Source: Candidatus Baltobacteraceae bacterium
GTDB taxonomy: Bacteria; Vulcanimicrobiota; Vulcanimicrobiia; Vulcanimicrobiales; Vulcanimicrobiaceae
Direction: 5' to 3'
DNA length: 64,000 nucleotides
Assembly: GCA_035502855.1 (NCBI GenBank)
Contig: DATJTX010000021.1
Location: forward strand, 266,753 to 330,752
The translations under genes and the position numbers were made by a program. Below the pieces are notes generated by a model. The model was not told the DNA's origin, made no database searches, and was given only the letters and a program-made list of their open reading frames with translations. Position 1 is the stretch's first letter; each line of letters opens with the position of its first letter. Below are positions 24,940-33,693 of this stretch, piece by piece.

Positions 24940-27030
24940 GTGACACTGAGGGTGCTCTGCATCGATGATTCGTCCGACGATGCCGAATTGAATGTCCTGG
25001 CACTCGAGCGTCATGGCTTCACGGTGGAAAGCGCGCGCGTCGACGAGCGGGACGCCGCGGCAAGCGCCTTGGCGGAACATTCCTGGGATCTGATCCTGTG
25101 CGACTATTCGATGCCCCGCTTCAGCGCGCAGGATATGTTGGAGATGTTGCGGCGGATCGGAGCCGACGTTCCTTGTCTGGTCGTTTCGGGTGCAATCGGT
25201 GAAGAAGCGGCGGTCGAGACGATCCGTCTGGGCGCCTATGACTACATCTTCAAGAACAACCTCAAACGATTGGGGCCGGCCGCCGAACGCGCGTTACGCG
25301 ACGCGGAGCTGCGACGCGCCCGCGCGCTGATGGAGATTCAGCTGCGCGAGCGGGAGACGCGGCTGCGGCTGCTCTTCGAACAGCTTCCCGCGCTGGTGAT
25401 CTCTTGCGACACGACGCTGACGGTGACGTCCGTAGAAGGAGCGCAGCTCGCACAGGTTCCCGACGATCCCGAGTCGCTGATCGGCATGCACGTCGCCGGG
25501 TCGGCACTGCTCGCCGACGAATCGCGCTTTCCGATCCGGCACGCACATCTGCAGGCGCTGCAAGGCGGGTCGGCCGAGTATGAGATGATTTGGGGCGGCA
25601 AGACCTTCCGGGGTCACGTGGAGCCGTTGCGGGAGGTCGACGGGCGCATCGTCGGAACGATCGCCGTGGCGTTCGACATCACCGAACGCAAGATCGCCGA
25701 ACAGCGCATCGCCTATTTTGCGCAGTACGATCCGCTCACCGATCTGCCGAACCGTGCACTGCTCGAGGATCGTCTTACGCAAGGCATTGCGATGGCGAAG
25801 CGGCATCGCACGCCGGTACTCGTGATAACGACCGACATCGACGACTTCGTGGAGATCAACGAACTCTACGGATCCGCCAACGGCGACGAGGTCTTACGGT
25901 TGCTGGCCGCGCGTATGCGCCGGCTGGTCGACGCCGGCGCCACGGTTTCGAGAACCGGCGAGGATCAGTTCGTAACGCTGCTCGTCGACGCGGCGGATGC
26001 CCGTGACGGGACCGCGTTTCTCGAACGGCTTCACGCGATCTTCGAGGCGCCGTTCGTCATCGGCGACGTCGACGTCTACGTGAACGCGAGCTCAGGGCTG
26101 GCCGTCTTTCCCGACGACGGCGACGACACGCAAACGCTGCTGCGCTCGTCGGAGGCCGCGATGCAGGCGGCGAAAGCGGGCGGCGGGCACGGCTTCCGGC
26201 TCTTCCTGCCGAACATGATCGCCTCGTCGTCGGAACGGCTTGCGCTCAAACGCGACCTGCGCGGCGCCGCGGCGCTGGGCCAGTACCGGCTGCATTACCA
26301 GCCGATCTTTCGCACGTCGGATCTGTCCTTCACCGGATTCGAGGCGCTGGTGCGTTGGCAACATCCCGATCTCGGACTTCTGCCGCCCGAGCACTTCGTC
26401 CATCTCGCTGAAGAGTCGGGTGCGATCGACGACCTCGGCCTGTACGTATTGCGTGAAGTCTGCAACCAGCTGGTGATATGGGACGCGCAAGGCATTACCG
26501 TGCCGCGCGTCAGCATCAACATCTCAGCGCGTCAATTCGAGCGCAGCGGATTGACCGAGTCGATCGCGCATACGCTCCACCAGCACGGCATCGCGCCCTC
26601 GCGCCTGGAGGTCGAGCTCACGGAAAGTTCGGTGATGCGGGATATTTCCGGCGGTATCGCGGTGCTGCACGAACTCAAGAGTCTGGGGGTACGCATCTCG
26701 GTCGACGATTTCGGCACCGGGTATACCTCGCTCAGCTATCTGCGCCGTTTTCCGATCGACGTGCTCAAAATCGACAAGAGTTTCTTACGCGATATGCTTC
26801 CCGGCTCGCAAGACGAGGCGATCGTCAAGGCGATCGTCATTCTGGCCGAAAATTTGGGCCTGACCTCGGTTGCCGAAGGCGTCGAATCGCGGGTAACGCT
26901 CGAACAGCTTCGCCGGATCGGCGCCTACGAAGTCCAGGGCTTCTTCTTGGGCGAGCCCGTCCCCGCCGAAGATGCGCTGGACGCGCTCAGTGATTTGCAG
27001 GCTGGTCCGCGTCGCTCGCGAGCGGAATGA
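24940..27030 (+). CDS. REC-PAS-GGDEF-EAL cyclic-di-GMP signalling protein
   Basis: A 696-residue protein starting at GTG just after the response regulator. Receiver domain 1-120 has phospho-acceptor Asp55 (LILCDYSMP). A PAS domain spans about 145-255. The GGDEF-type domain is at about 265-430, and its signature is TGEDQF at 339-344, so diguanylate cyclase activity is probably lost. The EAL domain starts at Glu468 (FEALVRW) and keeps NISARQF, ELTESS, DDFGTGYTSL and AEGVES, so it should hydrolyse c-di-GMP. The kinase two genes upstream is the likely phosphodonor. Confidence 0.88.
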   Translation: MTLRVLCIDDSSDDAELNVLALERHGFTVESARVDERDAAASALAEHSWDLILCDYSMPRFSAQDMLEMLRRIGADVPCLVVSGAIGEEAAVETIRLGAYDYIFKNNLKRLGPAAERALRDAELRRARALMEIQLRERETRLRLLFEQLPALVISCDTTLTVTSVEGAQLAQVPDDPESLIGMHVAGSALLADESRFPIRHAHLQALQGGSAEYEMIWGGKTFRGHVEPLREVDGRIVGTIAVAFDITERKIAEQRIAYFAQYDPLTDLPNRALLEDRLTQGIAMAKRHRTPVLVITTDIDDFVEINELYGSANGDEVLRLLAARMRRLVDAGATVSRTGEDQFVTLLVDAADARDGTAFLERLHAIFEAPFVIGDVDVYVNASSGLAVFPDDGDDTQTLLRSSEAAMQAAKAGGGHGFRLFLPNMIASSSERLALKRDLRGAAALGQYRLHYQPIFRTSDLSFTGFEALVRWQHPDLGLLPPEHFVHLAEESGAIDDLGLYVLREVCNQLVIWDAQGITVPRVSINISARQFERSGLTESIAHTLHQHGIAPSRLEVELTESSVMRDISGGIAVLHELKSLGVRISVDDFGTGYTSLSYLRRFPIDVLKIDKSFLRDMLPGSQDEAIVKAIVILAENLGLTSVAEGVESRVTLEQLRRIGAYEVQGFFLGEPVPAEDALDALSDLQAGPRRSRAE

Positions 27031-28477
27031 AGTGAATTTCGCTGGACGCGTAGTCGATCGTCACGTCGAAGCGCGAGAGCAGCGCCGCACCGAGATGACC
27101 GAGCGCCGTTCCCGCAAGAGTTTGGGTGGCGCCGATCGTCGATGAGCGAATCGAGAGATTGCCGATCTCGACCTGGGGAATCGTGCCGAGGATTTCGACG
27201 CTCGTTCCGCCGACGCCCTCGACGGGGCGCTCGCTGGTCGGCGGAAAAAGATCTCGATGTGCTTGGTAAAAATCGTAGGCGAGGTTGATGCTCGACTCGT
27301 CGCCGGTATCGAGGGCGAGTTGGGCCGGAAGCGACCCGAGCAGAACGTCGACGACCGGCACGAATTGTTCGAACGCCAACGGCACGGTCACGCTGCGCGG
27401 CGGCACCGGAGCGCCGAAAACGACTTGGTGCGAGGCGTTGTTCAACTCCACCGTCGTTGCGGCGAAGACGTCGGCGCCGAGCACGACCTGATAGCCGAAC
27501 CGGTCGATATCGCGCAGCACGACATAGTTCGCAGGCGGCAGCGTCATGCTCCCCGCGCGCAATTCCCCGGCGTGCACGACCTCGGTCGTGTAGTTGCCCA
27601 GCCCGCGCACTTGAAATGAGCCGACCGCCTGCGCCCGGATCTGCTGCGCGAGCGACGGGCTAATTGCCATGCCGGAGTTTCCCGAATCGAGCAGGCATTT
27701 GGTGACGACACCAGAGAGCGTGCACGGGAAAATCGGGGTGACGTACTCTTGGTCCGTCGCGACCGTGGCGGGACGCGAGGAGAAGGTGGGAACCAGCCCA
27801 CGCGGGAGTTCGAGATTGCCTTGCGCCGGTTCTCGCCGGTCGTAGCGTTCGAGCAAGGCGCCGTTTTGGTAAACTTCGAGCGGCAATTGGTAGCGCTCGC
27901 CCACGGGTACGTAATCGTCGTAGGCGATCGTGGTGTCAGCGTTGACGTCCCGCATGTACGCGACGGCGAACGTCTTCGGGTCCACGTACACCAGCATCGG
28001 CGTGGCGTCGCCGTTGGTTACGAGCAGCGTGCGGTAGGGAACGTTCGAAATCAGCGTGAGGCCGTCGTCGTAGACGTGCCCGCCGGTTTCGGCGAAGTCC
28101 GGCGCAAGGAAGGAGAGCGAGGCGATCGTGCGCTCCGCGCGCAGGAACGGGTCGGCGCCGTGGGCCTGTGGGAGCATCGTGCCGTTGATGTTGATCGAGT
28201 AGAGCCGTTCGCCGTCGAAGTACGTGCCTTCGCACAGGCTCGCGGTGCAGTCGTAACTCACGAAGCGCAGGCCCTGCGACTCGCTCTTGAGGTCGACGGT
28301 CTCTCCGCTTTCGGTGACGTGCGAGACCGATGCCAGATGTGCGCTCCAGACCGGCCCGCTGTGTAGGCGCATCGCGGCCAGAAACTCGGCGAGCGAGTCG
28401 TGCGGCGGTGCGGCGCCGACCGTCAGGGCGGCGACCGCGAAGAGCAAACCGAACCGCACGGCGAAGGCCATCGCCAT
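26987..28477 (-). CDS. exported retropepsin-like protein with two aspartic-protease domains
   Basis: A 496-residue protein. The ATG at 28477 gives a signal peptide (MAMAFAVRFGLLFAVAALTVGA). Residues about 25-230 match the beta-rich domain also found in the protein at 7463-9274. Two retropepsin-like halves follow, with motifs KCLLDSGNSGMAIS (DSG in place of DTG) and LALDTGDESSINLA. There is no PDZ domain. Its start codon overlaps that of the divergent gene at 28476 by two bases, so any promoter must lie inside one of the two coding sequences. Confidence 0.75.
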   Translation of the reverse strand: MAMAFAVRFGLLFAVAALTVGAAPPHDSLAEFLAAMRLHSGPVWSAHLASVSHVTESGETVDLKSESQGLRFVSYDCTASLCEGTYFDGERLYSININGTMLPQAHGADPFLRAERTIASLSFLAPDFAETGGHVYDDGLTLISNVPYRTLLVTNGDATPMLVYVDPKTFAVAYMRDVNADTTIAYDDYVPVGERYQLPLEVYQNGALLERYDRREPAQGNLELPRGLVPTFSSRPATVATDQEYVTPIFPCTLSGVVTKCLLDSGNSGMAISPSLAQQIRAQAVGSFQVRGLGNYTTEVVHAGELRAGSMTLPPANYVVLRDIDRFGYQVVLGADVFAATTVELNNASHQVVFGAPVPPRSVTVPLAFEQFVPVVDVLLGSLPAQLALDTGDESSINLAYDFYQAHRDLFPPTSERPVEGVGGTSVEILGTIPQVEIGNLSIRSSTIGATQTLAGTALGHLGAALLSRFDVTIDYASSEIHFIPLASDADQPANH

Positions 28478-28784
28478 GCACTTCGAGTTGATCGATGAGT
28501 ATCTTCTCACCGGGACGCCGCGCAAGTCCGAGGTGATCGAAGCTTTGCTTGCAAATCGCAGCGAGTTGGCCGCCGCGGCGCCGTTCTACGAGGGAATCCG
28601 GATGCTCGGAGCACGCACGCCGGATTTGACCTTGGTTGCTTTACGGCTCATCTTGGCCGGCAAACGGGCCGATGACGCCGGTGTGGTGGAATTGCGCGAG
28701 CTTGCGGAACGTTCTCGAAGCGGAGGGCTCGACGGCCTTTCGGCGCGCGAGGCCTATGTGCGTCTACTTGAGAACGGGGACTGA
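28476..28784 (+). CDS. hypothetical helical protein, first gene of murein-recycling cluster
   Basis: A 102-residue soluble protein (MHFELIDEYLLTGTPRKSEV start), predicted all-helical, ending LSAREAYVRLLENGD. No family is recognised. ATG 28476 is preceded by GAAGG. The open frame further upstream lies under the divergent retropepsin gene and is rejected. It is followed after 3 bases by the exported protein at 28788 and then by nagZ, so it may be co-transcribed with the recycling genes. Confidence 0.6.
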   Translation: MHFELIDEYLLTGTPRKSEVIEALLANRSELAAAAPFYEGIRMLGARTPDLTLVALRLILAGKRADDAGVVELRELAERSRSGGLDGLSAREAYVRLLENGD

Positions 28785-28787
28785 ATC

Positions 28788-29147
28788 GTGCAGGTCAAGC
28801 GAGCGGCAGTGATTTTTGTCTGTATCGGCGCGTGCCTCGCGTCGAGCGCTGCCGCTTTCGCACAGGCGCAGACGGCAACGCCGAACGTGTACCGCTCGCT
28901 CGACTCGGGGAGCAGAGCGCGCCCCGCCAACGAGATCCGCGGACGAATCGAATCGGTCGATTATCCGGGCGGTATGCTCGTCGTGCGCGACGGCCCGCAC
29001 CGCACGCTCGTGGCGGTCGTGCCGTCCACGACGATCTACCGCCGCGGCGGGTATGGCACGCTCTCCGATCTGCGGCGCGGAGAGCACGTCGATATCTCCG
29101 TCTACATGGTGGGCGGCCGGCTCGTCGCGCAAACGATCCGCATTTGA
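28788..29147 (+). CDS. exported small beta-barrel protein
   Basis: A 119-residue protein starting at GTG with a signal peptide (MQVKRAAVIFVCIGACLASSAAAFA). A compact beta domain follows (EIRGRIESVDYPGGMLVVRD, TLVAVVPSTTIYRRG, GEHVDISVYMVGGRLVA), resembling DUF5666/OB-type domains. It may bind a ligand or glycan in the envelope, but this is not shown. Its TGA stop overlaps the TTG start of nagZ (TTGA), so the two are probably translated together. Confidence 0.6.
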   Translation: MQVKRAAVIFVCIGACLASSAAAFAQAQTATPNVYRSLDSGSRARPANEIRGRIESVDYPGGMLVVRDGPHRTLVAVVPSTTIYRRGGYGTLSDLRRGEHVDISVYMVGGRLVAQTIRI

Positions 29148-30619
29148 GAACGTCCTTGACCCTGCTCGAACTCGCGAGCGGCGTCATCGTCACGGGCTTC
29201 TCCGGCACTTCGATGGATGCGGAATTGGAGCATGCGCTGTGTCGCGTGCCGTTTGCCGGGTTCATTTTATTCGCGCGCAATCTCGAAGAGCCGCGGCAGG
29301 CGCGCGCGCTCACCGACTCTTTGCGCGCGCGCGTGGAACCGTCCCCGATCGTTGCCATCGATCAGGAGGGGGGACGAATCATGCGTCTGCGCGCGCAGGT
29401 CGAAGGGCTCCCGTCGATGATGGCCGTAGGCGCGGTGGCCGATCAAGCGTTCGCGGCGTCAGCGGGCGAGGCGGTGGCGTACGATCTGCGGCGCATCGGC
29501 TGCACGCTCGATTTTGCTCCGGTCCTCGATTTGGCGATCGATCCGCGCAATACCGTAATCGGCACGCGCGCGTTCGGGTCTTCCCCGGATTTGGTGACGC
29601 GCCTGGGCGGGGCATTTGCGCGCGGCCTGATGCGCGGCGGAATCACCCCGACCTTCAAGCACTTTCCCGGTCATGGCGCGACTTCATTTGATACGCATCT
29701 CGGCGGCGCGCGGCTGGATGTCGATGAAGCGATGCTGCGCGGGCGTGACCTGGTTCCGTTTCAAGCGCTCGCGCGCGAGGCCGATGCGATCATGGCGGCG
29801 CACGTCGCCGTGCCGTCCGTCGATGACGAGCGGCCCGCCTCGCTCTCACGTCACTTTCTGACCGGTGTGCTGCGCGAAGCGTGGCGGTACGACGGCGTCG
29901 TCTTTACCGATTGCATGCAGATGGACGCGATTGCCAAGAGCGTGGGCACGGTCCGCGGCGTGACCGAAGCGATCGCCGCGGGCGCCGATTGCGCCTTGGT
30001 CAGCCACGATCCCGAACTCGCATTCGAGGCAGCGCAGCACCTTGCGGCCGCGGTCGAACGCGGGGAGGTGCCGCTCGAGCGGCTGCAGGAGGCGCACGGG
30101 CGGGTGCAGCGATTGCGCGCGCGCGCGCAGCCGCCGCTCACCGACGACGTTCCCGCGCCCCATCCGGGTATCGGACGACGCATCGCTCGGGATGCGATCA
30201 CGCTCGTGCGCGGCGTACCGCGAGCCGATGCCGTTGCCGACATCGCTGTCGTATTCGGTGAAGGATCCCTCGCCGAACACGTGCCGGTGCTGGAAGAACG
30301 GCGCGTCGCAATCGATCCCGGCGAACGCGACCGAATGCACCTGCTCGAAGCGCTCGCCGCATCGAACTTGCGGCCGCTCGTGCTCGCTCACCGCGCGCAT
30401 CTTCATGACGGGCAACGGCACGCGATCGAGGCGATCATCGATCAGGCCCCCGACACGTTGGTTGTCTCGACCGGCGAGCCGTACGACGTACCGCTGCTGC
30501 ACCGAGCGCGTCACCTGCTCGCCGCATACGGCAACGACGCGACGAGTTTGGCCGGTTTAGCCGACGTGATCTTCCACGGTGTACCGTCGTTCGGGGTGTT
30601 GCCGGTTGCGCTCGCTTAG
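29144..30619 (+). CDS. nagZ: beta-N-acetylglucosaminidase NagZ (GH3)
   Basis: A 491-residue glycoside hydrolase that removes GlcNAc from GlcNAc-anhydroMurNAc or muropeptides. The family-3 barrel is complete, with VAIDQEGGRIMRLR near residue 65, the catalytic acid/base loop KHFPGHGATSFDTH near 170, and the nucleophile Asp in GVVFTDCMQMDAI near 250. A C-terminal domain of about 150 residues follows, as in Gram-positive-type NagZ. No signal peptide is seen, so it is cytosolic. TTG 29144 overlaps the upstream stop; TTG 29156 is an alternative. First clear enzyme of the recycling operon. Confidence 0.88.
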   Translation: MRTSLTLLELASGVIVTGFSGTSMDAELEHALCRVPFAGFILFARNLEEPRQARALTDSLRARVEPSPIVAIDQEGGRIMRLRAQVEGLPSMMAVGAVADQAFAASAGEAVAYDLRRIGCTLDFAPVLDLAIDPRNTVIGTRAFGSSPDLVTRLGGAFARGLMRGGITPTFKHFPGHGATSFDTHLGGARLDVDEAMLRGRDLVPFQALAREADAIMAAHVAVPSVDDERPASLSRHFLTGVLREAWRYDGVVFTDCMQMDAIAKSVGTVRGVTEAIAAGADCALVSHDPELAFEAAQHLAAAVERGEVPLERLQEAHGRVQRLRARAQPPLTDDVPAPHPGIGRRIARDAITLVRGVPRADAVADIAVVFGEGSLAEHVPVLEERRVAIDPGERDRMHLLEALAASNLRPLVLAHRAHLHDGQRHAIEAIIDQAPDTLVVSTGEPYDVPLLHRARHLLAAYGNDATSLAGLADVIFHGVPSFGVLPVALA

Positions 30620-31649
30620 CGCGGCTAGCACCTTCGAGGCGGTCGACGACGTCCTGCGTGCTGCGCTTGGCCGGCGCTTCACCGCTGCGGTGGCACGCAT
30701 CGAGCGCGGCGGCGAACTCGTCTACGAGCGCGCGTTCGGCACGACCCGCCTCGATGCGTGCGGACGCCCGGTGTACGTCGATACGCGCTTCGACCTCGCG
30801 TCGATCACCAAACTGTACGTCGCAACGTTGGCGTTGGGGCTGGTTGCATCGGGGTCGTTGACGCTCGATGCACCGCTCTCCGGCCACATTACGCAGTGGA
30901 AGGGCACGCCGCACGAAGCGATCACGCTGCGCATGCTGCTCGCGCACACGTCGGGCATGAACTCGGGCGCCGACTATCGCGCGATCCTCAACGACGACGT
31001 GCGCAGCTTCGCGCTCTCGCGGCCGCTGGTCGCGCAGCCGGAAGCACGCGTGATCTACAGCGATCTCGGTTTCATCGCGCTCGGCGTCGTGCTCGAGCGG
31101 ACGAGGTCGCGCTCGCTCGCCGCGCAAATCGGCCGCATTTGGGGAGGCGGCGTCGGGTTCAATCCCCACGAGCGCGAGCGGCTCGCTATTCCGGCGACCG
31201 AAGATGACGGCTGGCGCGGGCGCGTGCAGGGACGGGTGCACGATGAGAAGGCGTATCTGATGAACGGCGCCGCCGGTCACGCCGGGCTCTTCGCCGGCGC
31301 GCGCGACGTAGCCGCACTGGTCGAACCGTATCTGGCCTCGGCCTGCGGGCGCGCGCAAAGCGCGTTACCGTCCAGCCTCGCCCGCGAAGCGATCGCATGT
31401 GCGGCCGACGATCCGGTGCTGCGCCGCGGTCTCGGCTGGGCGCTCAAGACGACCGACGAAAATTCATGCGGCGCGCGCTTCGGGCCGCGCAGCTTCGGGC
31501 ACACCGGTTTTACGGGAACGTGCGTGTGGGCCGATCCCGATCGCGACCTCCAGGCAGTGCTGCTCACCAACGCCGTCTATTTCGGGCGCGAAGATTCCCG
31601 CCCGCTGCGAGCGGCGTTTTACGACGCGGTCATCGAAACGTTCGGCTAG
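30606..31649 (+). CDS. beta-lactamase-family serine hydrolase, AmiE-like
   Basis: A 347-residue penicillin-binding-protein-like hydrolase. The active-site SxxK is FDLASITKLYV, the second motif is YSDLGF and the third is HTGFTGT (a KTG equivalent). The clear place in this operon, directly after nagZ, matches Bacillus subtilis amiE (ybbE), a beta-lactamase-family N-acetylmuramyl-L-alanine amidase. I therefore infer removal of the stem peptide after NagZ. An esterase or carboxypeptidase role remains possible. The start is either TTG 30606, a 14-base overlap with nagZ, or GTG 30579. No signal peptide is evident. Confidence 0.8.
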   Translation: MRSLSAASTFEAVDDVLRAALGRRFTAAVARIERGGELVYERAFGTTRLDACGRPVYVDTRFDLASITKLYVATLALGLVASGSLTLDAPLSGHITQWKGTPHEAITLRMLLAHTSGMNSGADYRAILNDDVRSFALSRPLVAQPEARVIYSDLGFIALGVVLERTRSRSLAAQIGRIWGGGVGFNPHERERLAIPATEDDGWRGRVQGRVHDEKAYLMNGAAGHAGLFAGARDVAALVEPYLASACGRAQSALPSSLAREAIACAADDPVLRRGLGWALKTTDENSCGARFGPRSFGHTGFTGTCVWADPDRDLQAVLLTNAVYFGREDSRPLRAAFYDAVIETFG

Positions 31650-31657
31650 GGGGTCTG

Positions 31658-32809
31658 GTGATTGCCATCGGTTTGATGAGCGGTACGTCGCTGGACGGTA
31701 TCGATGCGGCACTGGTGCGCATTGCGCCGCGCGATGACGGCTATGCGATCGGCCTGATGAACTTCGTTACGCTGCCGTACGATCGGGAGCTGGCGGGCGC
31801 GCTGCGGGCCGCGCTTCCGCCCAACGAGGCGAATGCGCCGGCGATCGCGGATTTGCACCGGCGGCTCGGGTCGGCCTACGCGCGGGCTGCGCGCGCCGCG
31901 TGCGGATCGCTCACCGTCGACTATATCGCTTCGCACGGACAAACGATCTTTCACGACGGCGCCGCGCACGTGACCATGCAGATCGGCGATCCGTTCGTCT
32001 TGCGTGAGGCTCTGCAAGCCACCGTTTGTTACGACTTCCGCAGTGCCGACTGCGTCGTCGGCGGAACCGGCGCGCCGCTCGTGCCCTACGTCGATGCGAT
32101 GCTGCTCGCGGACGCGAACGAGGATCGCGTTGCGGTGAACATCGGAGGCATCGCGAACCTCACCGCGCTGCCCCGGGGCTGCACGCCGCACGACCTGACG
32201 GCATTCGATTGCGGACCGGGCATGATGCTGATCGACGCCTTCGTGCAGCAGCGTACGGAGGGCGCGCTCCGATACGACGAGGACGGCGCGCTTGCCGCGG
32301 CAGGGACGGCGAACGAGGCCGCCTTGATCGCGATGCTCGGCGATCCGTACTTTGCGCAGCCGCCGCCGAAGTCGACCGGGCGCGAGCGTTTCGGCGCGCA
32401 GTTTCTGCAGGCATACGCGCAGGAGTTGGATCGGCTCTCGATCGAGGACGGCGCCGCAACGTTGACCGAACTGACCGCGATTGCCGTTGCCGGTGCGATC
32501 GCGTCGCTCGGCCTGGCGCAAGCGCGCGTCCTGTGCAGCGGCGGCGGTGCGCGGAATCTTGCCTTGATGCGCCGCATCGCGGAGCGGCTTCCGCAGGCTC
32601 GCGTCGAACCGAGCGACGTCGTGGGGTTGCCGGGCGACGCCAAAGAGGCGATCGCCTTCGCCGTCCTCGGCTACGAAACGCTGCGCGAGCGCGCTGCAAA
32701 CGTGCCGCGCGTCACCGGTGCGTCGCGAGCGGTGCCCCTGGGTGCGATCGCGCCGTTCGAATTGCGCCGGCTGATCTCGGAGGTGGAGAAGGAGTGCCAA
32801 TCCTCGTAG
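31658..32809 (+). CDS. anmK: anhydro-N-acetylmuramic acid kinase
   Basis: A 383-residue kinase that opens the 1,6-anhydro ring of anhMurNAc and phosphorylates O6, giving MurNAc-6-phosphate for MurQ. Hallmarks are IGLMSGTSLDGIDAAL at the N-terminus, SHGQTIFHDG near residue 90, GGTGAPLVPYVDAML near 135, the catalytic DCGPGMMLID near 185, and PPKSTGRERFGAQFL near 236. Length is normal. GTG 31658 is used since the protein begins exactly at the conserved strand. It is followed, with a 16-base overlap, by a second sugar kinase. Confidence 0.92.
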   Translation: MIAIGLMSGTSLDGIDAALVRIAPRDDGYAIGLMNFVTLPYDRELAGALRAALPPNEANAPAIADLHRRLGSAYARAARAACGSLTVDYIASHGQTIFHDGAAHVTMQIGDPFVLREALQATVCYDFRSADCVVGGTGAPLVPYVDAMLLADANEDRVAVNIGGIANLTALPRGCTPHDLTAFDCGPGMMLIDAFVQQRTEGALRYDEDGALAAAGTANEAALIAMLGDPYFAQPPPKSTGRERFGAQFLQAYAQELDRLSIEDGAATLTELTAIAVAGAIASLGLAQARVLCSGGGARNLALMRRIAERLPQARVEPSDVVGLPGDAKEAIAFAVLGYETLRERAANVPRVTGASRAVPLGAIAPFELRRLISEVEKECQSS

Positions 32810-33693
32810 GCATCGATGCCGGAGGAACGTCGATCGAGTGCATCGTCGAGCGTGACGGTGCGCGCACGCAGCATCGGGGCGACGGGGCCAACGTGCGAAC
32901 CGCCGGTATCGAGTGGTCGGCGCAGCGTATCGCGCAAGCCGCACTCGAGGGATTGGCGGGCTTGGCGCTCGACGTGCTCGCGGTCGGCGCGGCCGGCGCC
33001 GGGGATCCGTCGCGGGCGCAGGCGCTCCAGGCGGCGCTGCGCGGTCATTTTCCCGGTGCGACGATCGCGGTGTACGATGATGCCGAGATCGCGCTGCGCG
33101 CCGCGATTCCGCACGGTGACGCCGCCGTGCTCATTGCCGGAACCGGATCGATCGCGTATGCACGGATCGCGAACGTCGCCTACCGCGCCGGCGGGTACGG
33201 CTATCTGCTCGGTGACGACGGCTCGGGATTTACGATCGGGCGCGCCGCGCTGGCGCAGCTCTTGCGCAACTACGACGGACGGACGGCGCACGAGCCGCTC
33301 TTTACCGCGATCGAGGAGCGTCTCGATGCACGCGACGGCCAAGCCATCCTGGATCGCATCTATTCCGGCGGCGACTCGGTCAGCACGATCGCATCGATCG
33401 CGCCGCTGGTGATCGAACGTGCGAGCGCGGGGGAGCGGCTCGCGACCAAGATCGTGCAGGCGGCTGCGCTCGAACTGGTCGATCTGATCAAGGCACTGGT
33501 GCGCCGTGCGCAGATCGAGGGACGCGAGTTACCGCTCGTCTTTGCGGGGGGACTGCTGCGCGAGAACTCGGTGCTTTCGTTTCTGATCGAAACGCGTCTG
33601 GGGAGTGACTTTCCGCTGCTGCATCCGATCAAATCACCGCCTTCGCCCGCGCACGGCGCGCTCGAACTGGCCCGGCGGCTGCACGCACGGTGA
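32794..33693 (+). CDS. BadF/BadG-family N-acetylhexosamine kinase (MurK/NagK-like)
   Basis: A 299-residue ASKHA-fold kinase. The phosphate-1 loop is VGIDAGGTSIECIV, the second glycine-rich loop is IAGTGSIAYAR, and GDDGSGFTIGR is typical of GlcNAc kinases. The adenosine motif VFAGGLLREN is near residue 245. Clostridial MurK, of the same BadF/BadG family, phosphorylates both MurNAc and GlcNAc, so this gene may salvage the GlcNAc released by NagZ as well as MurNAc. GTG 32794 has the ribosome-binding site GAGAAGGA inside the end of anmK. It overlaps murQ by four bases. Confidence 0.85.
   Translation: MPILVGIDAGGTSIECIVERDGARTQHRGDGANVRTAGIEWSAQRIAQAALEGLAGLALDVLAVGAAGAGDPSRAQALQAALRGHFPGATIAVYDDAEIALRAAIPHGDAAVLIAGTGSIAYARIANVAYRAGGYGYLLGDDGSGFTIGRAALAQLLRNYDGRTAHEPLFTAIEERLDARDGQAILDRIYSGGDSVSTIASIAPLVIERASAGERLATKIVQAAALELVDLIKALVRRAQIEGRELPLVFAGGLLRENSVLSFLIETRLGSDFPLLHPIKSPPSPAHGALELARRLHAR

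Noticed and set aside
30606..31649. Antibiotic-resistance beta-lactamase
   Set aside because: There is no export signal, and the operon context is murein recycling, so an amidase-like role is more likely.
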